Part shown: positions 8,312 through 15,125 of the stretch, one piece after another
Layout of the letters: each line of letters begins with the position of its first letter
Numbering within the stretch: the first letter of the stretch is position 1
Source of the DNA: an uncultured Eudoraea sp.
Lineage (GTDB): Bacteria; Bacteroidota; Bacteroidia; Flavobacteriales; Flavobacteriaceae
Direction of reading: 5' to 3'
NCBI RefSeq assembly: GCF_947260015.1
Contig: NZ_CAMYOM010000020.1
Coordinates: 36,626-79,375 of the forward strand
Length of the DNA stretch: 42,750 bases
Position numbers and translations under genes: made by a program
Notes under the pieces: model-generated
The model's database searches: none
Told to the model about the DNA's origin: nothing
What the model saw: the letters and a program-made list of their open reading frames with translations, nothing else

Positions 8312-11117
8312 ATGAAACAATTTTTTATTGCTCTGCTTACTCTTTTACTTTGCCAATTCATAGGTCATACACAGGAAGCCGGGAGTATAGTAGGTAAGCT
8401 TACAGATAAAGAAGTAAATAATGAGCCTCTTGCGTTTGCCAATGTTCTTATAAAAAATACAACTATAGGAACCACTTCTGACTTCGATGGCTTGTATGAA
8501 ATTACCGGGGTTACGCCTGGGGAGTATACTTTAGTATTTAGTTTTTTAGGTTATGAAACGCTTGAAATTCCTAATGTGGTGGTCGAGAGCGGTAAAGTTA
8601 CTCAAATTAATACAGCACTTGGAGCCGGAAGCGTTTCACTGGAAGAAGTCGTAATAACTGTTTCAACGAGTAAGGATTCAGAAATAGCATTGTTGCTTGA
8701 ACAAAAAAAGGCACTTGTTATTCAGGAGGCTATTAGTGCGGAAGCCCTTAAGCTTAAGGGAATTGACAATGCTGCCGCTGCGGTTGCTCAAATTTCGGGA
8801 ATCTCAAAGCAACAGGGTTCAAGCAATGTTTACGTAAGAGGTTTGGGCGACAGATACCAAAACACCACTATGAACGGACTTTCATTGCCTTCTAATGACG
8901 TTAATAAAAAGAATATTGACCTTGATATTTTCGCCTCCGGTATTATAGAAAACTTCTACATTTTATGGGGATTTTGCCGCCGGGAACGTCAATATCGATT
9001 CTAAGGATTACACAGGAAATGGGTATTTGGAGGTTTCGCTCGGTAGTGGATTAAATTCAAACGCAGCCGGTGAAAATTGGGTTCGAAGTGAGGGCCCGAG
9101 CAATTTCGGATTCTACAATCGGTATAGTAAAGATCCATTTAACAGAGTTTTGGCGTTTGGTGTAGATCCGCAAGATGCCTGGAGCCCGGTAAACATTTCC
9201 GGAGCAATTGAAGGTGGTTATTCTTTTTCTTTTGGAAAAGAATCCCGCCTAAGCTTTTTTGGGGCAGCATCCTTTAACAATGGCTATGAACTATTGGAAG
9301 GTCCTGCGCGTGATTATACCAATGTTCTTAAAACGGACTTCCCTAACGTCCGTGAATATGCCTATAGTACAACAACAACTGCTTTAGCCAACATAGGCTA
9401 TCGAATTAATACTAATAATTTGGTGAAATTCAGCTCATTATTTATAAATAATTCGACTGATGCAGTGGGTTATTTTGGAATTAACGGTCTTGGAACAAAC
9501 AGGGACGCCATATTAAATACAGATGAGGGGTTTTATGTAATGAACGTACAGTTTAACCAGGACATGATTTTTGTAAATCAACTTACCGGGATTCACAATT
9601 TTGATGATAAAATTTCGCTGGGTTGGGGAATAGGATATAATACGGTGTTTTCTGATGAACCCGATAGAAAACGAATTACACTCGAAAATTATCAATTTGC
9701 TTTAGATGGTGATACAAATACGAATCCCGTTTTTTATACAAATATACCTTTTGATAATCAGAGGTTCTTCCAAAGTATTGAAGACGATGAACTGAATAGT
9801 TATATAAATTTAGGTTATGAGTTATCTGATAAGGTAAAATTAAATTTTGGGTATAACGGCAGAACAAAAGAACGAAGGTTCAGTAGCATCAGATATGGAT
9901 ATGAGATACTTGATCGGGACAATACCCCTGTTACTGATGTCAACAATTTCAACGCTATTTTTGATGTTTCAAATATCAATATTCCGGAAGGAAGTGGATT
10001 GTATGACCTTATTGTCCTTAATCCAATTTCAGATGAAATAGGAAATAAGAACAGACCAGGGTTACCGGAAAATACCTATACCGGTAATCTTGATATTCAC
10101 GGAGTATACGCCTCGGCAGAATTAAGCCTTGGAGAGAAATGGTCTTTGGTTCCCGGTTTTAGAGTAGAATCTTTTACTCAAAAGGTAGAATATGATGTAA
10201 TAAACATAAGGCCAGATGATCCGGGTTTTCGTGAAGTTTACGAAAATATCTATTTACCCAGTCTGAATGTCCGCTATGCAGTAAATGATGATTCTAATTT
10301 GCGATTTGCTTTTAGTAAAACAGCCTCATTTCCGGAATTTAAAGAAGTTGCTCCCTTTGTATATGAAGCCGTTACTATAAGATATGGTGGAAATCCCGAC
10401 CTTTTAGGTGGCTTAAATGGTACAGGAGCTACTTATTCTGATGTATACAATTTAGATTTAAAATACGAATGGTTTTTGGAGCGGGGTGAAATAATATCCT
10501 TAGCTGCTTTTTCAAAAACCATTAAAAATCCGGTTAACCGCGTTGTGGCAGCAGATGCTACAGGCACGCAACGTTATTTCAGAACGGGAGATCAGGCAGA
10601 CATATACGGTGTAGAACTTGAAGTACGGAAGAACCTTTTAACTAATTCCGATGATATCCCTGTCCTGTCTGTAGGTCTTAATGCCGCTTATACGAATACA
10701 AAGCAAGATTTAAAAGACATCCCTGCGGGTGAGGATAATACCTTTGGAACCTCTTTTGACAGGGATTCGGATAATTTAGAAGGAGCATCTCCTATTATAG
10801 TCAATACCGATCTTAATTACAGCCCGGTGTTTGGCAATTACAAACCTAAAGCCACTGTATCATTTTCATATTTTTCGGATCGGATATTTTCCCTGGGTGC
10901 AGGAAGTTTGGGTAATATAGTAGAAAAAGCAGTTCCAACGCTAAACTTCATTTGGAGAAATGAAATAGGTGAGCACTTTGAAGCCAATGCATCTGTTATG
11001 AACATTCTGAACCCGGATATTTCCTTTGTAAGGGAAAATACAGGGGTAGGAGATGTTACTATAAGAGAATATAAGCTCGGGGTTAACTTTGGGCTAACCC
11101 TCAAATATAAATTTTAA
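8312..11117 (+). pseudogene. TonB-dependent receptor, interrupted by a frameshift near 8960
   Basis: An outer-membrane TonB-dependent receptor with signal peptide (about residues 1-20), a carboxypeptidase-regulatory-like domain (about 24-110), plug domain and 22-strand barrel ending in KYKF. Frame 1 runs from 8312 to a stop at 9004. The barrel continues in another frame, open from 8949 to 11117. The text breaks at ENFYI / FYGDFAAGNVNI, where relatives usually have about 7 extra residues between IENxxI and YGDFA. The simplest explanation is a 20- or 23-bp out-of-frame deletion at about 8960-8964. The lack of decay elsewhere suggests a very recent mutation or an assembly error. Position next to phosphate transporters and Pho-like boxes suggests uptake of phosphate or organophosphate. 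The substrate is inferred. Confidence 0.85.
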
Positions 11118-11138
11118 TTCTATTTAATTCTTAAAACA

Positions 11139-12329
11139 ATGAAAAACAAGTTTTTATCTTTAGGTATGGCCATAGCACTGTTATTTGCATGTGAGAAGGA
11201 CAATACCCCGGATATTGTTATAAATGATAACAGTGTCACTAACATCACAGAAGGAGGTGGCGAACCACCCGCAGAAACCACAGTTAATTTGAGCGGTGTC
11301 TATACAGAAGATCTTGTATTGGATTCCGAAATTGACTATGTCATAACCGGACCGGTTTTAATGGCCGATGGAACTACTTTGACCATCCCCGCCGGTCTGA
11401 CTATTAAGGCCCAGCCAGTTGGCGTAAATGCTTATATAGCTATACAACAAGGGGCTCAAATAAATGCTTTAGGGACAGCCAGTAATCCAATTATAATGAC
11501 CTCAAATGCAAATAGCCCTTCTTCCGGAGATTGGGGTGGTCTGGTCATTTGCGGGAAGGCACCCATAAATTCAACCCCTGATGGTTCGGAAGATACCGCA
11601 ACTTCAGAAGTTGGAGGATTATCTTACGGTGGAAATACGCCGGCAGACAATTCGGGTAACATTCAATATGTAAGAATTGAATATGCCGGTGGAGCCGTTG
11701 ATGGAAATGCTGAATTAAACGGTTTGTCTTTATATGCTGTTGGCAGTGGTACAACAATTGATTATGTTGAGGTTTTTGAAGGATCTGATGATGGTATAGA
11801 ATTTTTTGGTGGAACCGTAAATGCAAGTCATATTGTAATTGTAAATGCAGAGGATGATTCTATGGATTGGACTGAAGGCTATACAGGAACACTAACAGAC
11901 GTGTATGTGCAGCACGGGGTATCACATGATAAAGCTTTTGAATGTGATGGATACAATACCGATTTTAGTAACGAAGCAGGGTATTACTCTGCTCCAAATG
12001 TGACTAATTTAACTGTTGTTGGTGCTAATGATGCCAGTGAGGCAATACGACTTAGGGCTGGTACTCAGGGAATATTCACCAATGTAGTTCTTAATGATTT
12101 TGACGAAGGCTTTGATTGTGACGGAGATACTGGAGATAATCCTACCGGTCAGGGTGTACTGGATGGAAATCTCGGTGTTATCGATGTTACTTTTAACAAT
12201 GTAACTACCAAACTAAAGAATGATACCGGATATACGTTCACAGAGGCCGATTTTATTTCAGGTGATGGTAATGGAACAGGTACAGATGTTTCTGCCTGGG
12301 GTACAGGTTGGACTATTGGTGTTAACTAA
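11139..12329 (+). CDS. Surface lipoprotein with right-handed beta-helix, partner of the TonB receptor
   Basis: A 396-residue lipoprotein; the signal ends at the lipobox LLFAC (Cys18). The body has repeating short strands and turns (AYIAIQQGAQINALGTASNPIIMTSN; SLYAVGSGTTIDYVEVFEGSDDGIEFFGGTVNASHIVIVN), characteristic of a parallel beta-helix. It starts 21 nt after the receptor and is followed by a strong terminator, so the two form one operon. Many Bacteroidota receptors pair with a surface lipoprotein that delivers substrate. That role and the phosphate link are inferred from position. It is not a canonical SusD (no TPR helices). Confidence 0.8.
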   Translation: MKNKFLSLGMAIALLFACEKDNTPDIVINDNSVTNITEGGGEPPAETTVNLSGVYTEDLVLDSEIDYVITGPVLMADGTTLTIPAGLTIKAQPVGVNAYIAIQQGAQINALGTASNPIIMTSNANSPSSGDWGGLVICGKAPINSTPDGSEDTATSEVGGLSYGGNTPADNSGNIQYVRIEYAGGAVDGNAELNGLSLYAVGSGTTIDYVEVFEGSDDGIEFFGGTVNASHIVIVNAEDDSMDWTEGYTGTLTDVYVQHGVSHDKAFECDGYNTDFSNEAGYYSAPNVTNLTVVGANDASEAIRLRAGTQGIFTNVVLNDFDEGFDCDGDTGDNPTGQGVLDGNLGVIDVTFNNVTTKLKNDTGYTFTEADFISGDGNGTGTDVSAWGTGWTIGVN

Positions 12330-12353
12330 TCAAAAAAATAAACACTTTTATAT

Positions 12354-12380
12354 AAAGCCCGGTATTACCGGGCTTTTTTT
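12354..12380 (+). terminator. Intrinsic terminator of the receptor/lipoprotein operon
   Basis: A perfect 9-bp GC-rich stem (AAAGCCCGG / CCGGGCTTT, loop TATTA) runs into seven T, starting 25 nt after the lipoprotein stop. Confidence 0.95.
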
Positions 12381-12530
12381 GTAGCACCCACACTTTGTAT
12401 CTTTAAATTGGGGCTTGTGCTTACAATACTTTTTTAGGAAAAGGGAATAGGTCAGGGCCATTCTTTTCAAGTAAGATATTCCACCATTGATCCTTTTTTC
12501 CCAATGACCATATTTTGCTCCGCTTTTTGA

Positions 12531-12596
12531 TAACCTTTTTGTTACCTAACTTTAATATAAGGGTAACCTTAGATTTACATCGACTTCATTCCTTTG
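12531..12596 (+). promoter_or_regulatory. Pho-box-like promoter of the stand-alone regulatory-domain gene
   Basis: Five hexamers lie exactly 11 bp apart: 12531 TAACCT, 12542 TTACCT, 12553 TAATAT, 12564 TAACCT, 12575 TTACAT. They are followed, again with exactly 12 nt between, by TTTG at 12593-12596 (TTCCTTTG). Architecture and spacing match the receptor promoter at 8211-8287. The predicted start is near 12600, which places the real ATG at 12617 just downstream. Confidence 0.78.
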
Positions 12597-12616
12597 CGTT
12601 ACAAACAAGGCCATCG

Positions 12617-13018
12617 ATGAAAAATTTAGCTTTAATATTTTCGCTATTCATTACAACACTGATGTTTTCTCAACAACAGGGAACTGTTGCTGGAACTATT
12701 TTGGACAAAGAACTGAATAATGAACCCTTATTATTCGCTAACATAAATATCAAAAATACGCCAACTACCGTTCAGACTAATTTTCACGGAAATTTTGAAA
12801 TTCATGATATTAATCCTGGGAACTACACTTTGGTAGTGAGTTATTTGGGATATGAGACTATAGAAGTACCCATCATTATTGAGGAAAATAAAACTACTCA
12901 GATAATTAATGGTCTCGAAACTAAAAAAATAAATCTTCAGGATATTGCTCGTTTGCAAAGAGTATCAGAAGAACCCGCATACATTACTGCGAATTCTGAA
13001 CAAAGTTCGCGTAAGTAA
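12617..13018 (+). CDS. Stand-alone carboxypeptidase-regulatory-like domain protein, paralogue of the receptor N-terminus
   Basis: A 133-residue exported protein, with signal MKNLALIFSLFITTLMFSQ. It has a single carboxypeptidase-regulatory-like beta-sandwich and then stops, with no plug or barrel. It closely resembles residues 20-115 of the receptor encoded at 8312: shared segments are DKE.NNEPL.FAN..IKNT, NPGNYTLVVSYLGYETIE against TPGEYTLVFSFLGYETLE, and a following TTQIN/VTQIN. The start at 12617 is chosen because an upstream in-frame start (12515) would lie in the promoter and displace the signal peptide. It was probably born by partial duplication of a receptor gene together with its Pho-like promoter. 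The function is unknown; it may sit in the periplasm and touch the receptor or TonB system. Confidence 0.8.
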   Translation: MKNLALIFSLFITTLMFSQQQGTVAGTILDKELNNEPLLFANINIKNTPTTVQTNFHGNFEIHDINPGNYTLVVSYLGYETIEVPIIIEENKTTQIINGLETKKINLQDIARLQRVSEEPAYITANSEQSSRK

Positions 13019-13043
13019 CAAATATTTTTGATATTAAAATAAA

Positions 13044-13066
13044 ACATCCCGCTTTATGCGGGATGT
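13044..13066 (-). terminator. Terminator between convergent genes, mainly for the minus strand
   Basis: A perfect 9-bp stem (ACATCCCGC / GCGGGATGT) with a 5-nt loop. On the minus strand it is followed by TTTTATTTT, a good tract for the MORN-like gene ending at 13093. On the plus strand the T tract is poor. Confidence 0.75.
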
Positions 13067-13092
13067 GATTAGCTATTTATGTAGATAAACTA

Positions 13093-13452
13093 TTAGTTTT
13101 TGTCTGCTAAACGAGTTGTATTTTTTATTCCGTTAATACTGGCAATTTGATTTTTACTGTATTCCACTTCTTTCATGGTATTATTGGACCAAAAAAGCCA
13201 CTTGCCGGACTTATCGCCATTTTCATAACTACCCTGAGACATTTTATTCCCTAAAGCATCATAACTAATCCACTCACCATGCAATTCGCCTTTTAAATTA
13301 AAAGTCCCTTCCTGGCTTATTATACCATTATCATGATAGTCTGTAACTTCTATTAGGTTAGTTTCATCATTAAATTTCTGCACTTTCTTATCCTGTCCAT
13401 AGACCAATACTGTAACAAAGGCCATCACCATAAATAAAACTGCTTTCTTCAT
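13093..13452 (-). CDS. Exported MORN-like (YwqK-type) repeat protein
   Basis: A 119-residue secreted protein, with signal MKKAVLFMVMAFVTVLVYGQ. It is followed by MORN/YwqK-like repeats: LIEVTDYHDNGIISQEGTF, GELHGEWISYDALGNKMSQGSY and GDKSGKWLFWSNNTMKEVEY. I choose the start at 13452 because it gives a clean signal peptide. An in-frame ATG at 13485 overlaps a -7-like box (TATCTTTA on the minus strand), so it should lie upstream of the transcript start. Such proteins are common in Flavobacteria, often labelled YwqK antitoxin-like without functional evidence. No partner toxin is visible here. Confidence 0.75.
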   Translation of the reverse strand: MKKAVLFMVMAFVTVLVYGQDKKVQKFNDETNLIEVTDYHDNGIISQEGTFNLKGELHGEWISYDALGNKMSQGSYENGDKSGKWLFWSNNTMKEVEYSKNQIASINGIKNTTRLADKN

Positions 13453-13500
13453 TTTTACATTTTTTTTGTAATTCTTAATTAGCATAAAGATAAATATTTT

Positions 13501-13539
13501 TAACCTTAAATCAACTTTTGCATAACGTTAATTTTACAT
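13501..13539. promoter_or_regulatory. Further 11-bp-phased TAAC repeats, strand uncertain
   Basis: TAACCT at 13501, CAACTT 13512, TAACGT 13523 and TTACAT 13534 share the 11-bp period of the island's other boxes. They lie between the minus-strand MORN-like gene and the candidate plus-strand small RNA, so either or both could be controlled. TAACGTTA is nearly self-complementary, which blurs orientation. No -7 box sits at the 12-nt spacing seen elsewhere, so the call is weaker. Confidence 0.45.
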
Positions 13540-13574
13540 TAAAAACGTTAATTATTGATTTATAGTATTTTACG

Positions 13575-13758
13575 CCGTGTCCTCTATGGAGGATATTAAT
13601 GATAATTTAATCTTCACGTTACATATACATCATAACTTTTTTTGAGATTTGCTTTAGTGTTTAAACACTATAATTAGCAATTTCATATTGAATATTAGTT
13701 TTTGTCGACTATCATTTATGAATTGTAATGACTGCCTTTGGCCAAGGCAGTTTTTTTG
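13575..13758 (+). ncRNA. Candidate small RNA antisense to the porin leader
   Basis: This 350-nt gap between genes has no plausible ORF but ends in a strong intrinsic terminator. Within it are a small hairpin (TCCTC / GAGGA, 13580-13593), a 16-bp perfect palindrome (13655-13670) and, at 13686-13707, a segment complementary to the porin leader. Bases 13693-13707 pair perfectly with 13817-13831, and after a 2x2 internal loop 13686-13690 pair with 13834-13838, covering the AUG. The start is not determined: phased repeats at 13501-13539 point to about 13575, while a TTTG at 13641-13644 could give a start near 13650. This is an inference from sequence alone. Confidence 0.5.
13731..13758 (+). terminator. 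Strong intrinsic terminator with no ORF upstream
   Basis: A perfect 8-bp stem (ACTGCCTT / AAGGCAGT, loop TGGCC) is followed by an uninterrupted T tract. The nearest plus-strand gene upstream ends more than 700 nt away, behind another gene on the opposite strand. This terminator therefore most likely ends a non-coding transcript starting in 13500-13660. Confidence 0.9.
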
Positions 13759-13768
13759 TTTTATAACT

Positions 13769-13812
13769 TAATATTGCGTTAACGTTATGTTAACAACTAT
13801 TTTGGTTATTTG
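13769..13812 (+). promoter_or_regulatory. Pho-box-like promoter of the porin/PiT operon
   Basis: Three hexamers lie 11 bp apart: TAATAT 13769, TAACGT 13780, TAACAA 13791. The -7-like box GTTATTTG follows at 13805-13812, with exactly 12 nt between the last hexamer and TTTG, as at the two other island promoters. The predicted transcript start, about 13816-13818, gives a leader of only about 20 nt that begins with the CGACAAAAACTAATA segment complementary to the upstream candidate RNA. Confidence 0.7.
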
Positions 13813-13835
13813 TACCCGACAAAAACTAATACGCA

Positions 13836-15041
13836 ATGAGATCAAAATTACTTTCCCTTACATTTATTGTATTCCTATTTTTTACAGCTGTTTCACAAGA
13901 AGTTAAAGCACCCATCTTTGGTAAGGGTATATTGAATTTTGTCGGTAAGGATAGCACCTGGAGTATGAAATTTGGCGCACGTATGCAATTTCTAGGATCA
14001 GCTGATTGGGAAAAAGGACCGGAAGGTGGTTGGATAAATCCTGCATCTAATATGTTGATTCGAAGAGCACGATTAAAATTTGATGGTTTTGCTTTTTCTC
14101 CAAAGTTGAAATATAAAATTGAATTGGGCTTGTCTAACAGGGATATGGCCGGACAATCAGAGTTTACCAGAAATGCGCCGCGAATGATATTGGATGCCGT
14201 AATAAAATGGAATTTTGCTGGAAATTTTGTATTGTGGGCAGGACAGACAAAATTACCTGGCAATATTGAGCGGGTCATCTCATCAGGAAATTTGCAATTG
14301 GTTGATCGATCATTATTGAATGCCGCCTATAATATAGATCGCGATATCGGCTTACAATTAAGACATCATTTTAATCTTTCAGATAAATTCCTGGTAAGAG
14401 AGAAGTTTGCATTTTCACAAGGCGAGGGCAGAAACGTGGTTCTTGGAAACCTGGGAGGCCATCAATATACCGGGCGATTGGAATTATTACCTTTTGGGAA
14501 ATTTAAAAATAAAGGTGATTACTCCGGCAGTGATCTCGAAAGGGAAGAAAAGCCCAAATTAATGCTGTCAGCCACTTATGATATTAATTCCAATGCGGTA
14601 AGAACCCGAAGTAACCTGGGTAATTTTATGTACAATGATGTAGATCTTTATGAAACAACTATAAATACACTTTTTATAGATGCCATGTTCAAATACAGAG
14701 GTTTTTCCTTTATGGGGGAATATGCAAATAGGACTGCTAAAGACCCAATAGCTAAAAATTCTGATGGCACCGAGACAGGAGATGTTGTTAATGTAGGCAA
14801 TGGCTTAAACCTTGCAACTGGATATGTATTTAAGAGTAATTGGGCATTGGCCTTTAGGTTTTCTGATATAAACCCCGATCTGGAAATTACGGGTAACAAC
14901 AAATCAGATCAATATACCTTTGGTGTTTCTAAATTTATTGTAGGCCATAAATTAAAAGTACAAACGGATATCAGTTTTTTAGATGTTCTGGGTGAAACAG
15001 ACGTTTTACTATACAGATTGCAAGTGGATCTGCATTTTTAG
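13836..15041 (+). CDS. OprO/OprP-type phosphate-selective porin
   Basis: A 401-residue outer-membrane porin with signal peptide MRSKLLSLTFIVFLFFTAVSQ. The body matches the Porin_O_P family: WSMKFGARMQFLG, NMLIRRARLKFDGFAFSPKLKYKIELGLS and a C-terminal strand ending in LQVDLHF. Family members in Pseudomonas form anion- or phosphate-selective channels induced by phosphate starvation. Here the PiT transporter lies 76 nt downstream with no terminator between, which supports a phosphate role in one operon. The leader is very short and fully covered by a potential antisense pairing from the region upstream. Confidence 0.9.
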   Translation: MRSKLLSLTFIVFLFFTAVSQEVKAPIFGKGILNFVGKDSTWSMKFGARMQFLGSADWEKGPEGGWINPASNMLIRRARLKFDGFAFSPKLKYKIELGLSNRDMAGQSEFTRNAPRMILDAVIKWNFAGNFVLWAGQTKLPGNIERVISSGNLQLVDRSLLNAAYNIDRDIGLQLRHHFNLSDKFLVREKFAFSQGEGRNVVLGNLGGHQYTGRLELLPFGKFKNKGDYSGSDLEREEKPKLMLSATYDINSNAVRTRSNLGNFMYNDVDLYETTINTLFIDAMFKYRGFSFMGEYANRTAKDPIAKNSDGTETGDVVNVGNGLNLATGYVFKSNWALAFRFSDINPDLEITGNNKSDQYTFGVSKFIVGHKLKVQTDISFLDVLGETDVLLYRLQVDLHF

Positions 15042-15074
15042 TACAAATAATAACCTTAAGATAACACACAAAAA

Positions 15075-15125
15075 ATGCATACTTTAGATATTTACGAATT
15101 AATCCTTCAAGAAAATTATGGATAA
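15075..15125 (+). CDS. Possible 16-codon leader ORF overlapping the PiT start
   Basis: A short frame (MHTLDIYELILQENYG) starts 43 nt before the PiT ATG and stops 5 nt after it, overlapping the start region in another frame. Such an arrangement could couple translation of PiT to passage of ribosomes through the leader ORF. There is no other evidence that it is translated, and chance is possible. Confidence 0.25.
   Translation: MHTLDIYELILQENYG

Noticed and set aside
8955-8970. Programmed ribosomal frameshift in the receptor
   Set aside because: There is no convincing slippery heptamer with a stimulatory structure, and about 7 family residues are missing, which fits a deletion better.
9027-11117. 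The barrel part of the receptor as a separate gene starting at a TTG
   Set aside because: It lacks a signal peptide and plug start, and its frame continues upstream to 8949, overlapping the first half. It is the second part of one broken gene.
11545-11826. His/Gln-rich frame opposite the beta-helix lipoprotein
   Set aside because: Its composition is the reverse reading of repetitive beta-helix codons; no gene features.
12515-12616. Extended N-terminus of the stand-alone domain protein
   Set aside because: It would lie across the hexamer array and -7 box and would bury the signal peptide.
13093-13452. Toxin-antitoxin system based on YwqK-type annotation
   Set aside because: No toxin gene lies beside it, and MORN-like repeats alone do not support the label.
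13826-14278. 150-codon frame opposite the porin start
   Set aside because: Shadow frame; the porin reading is unambiguous.
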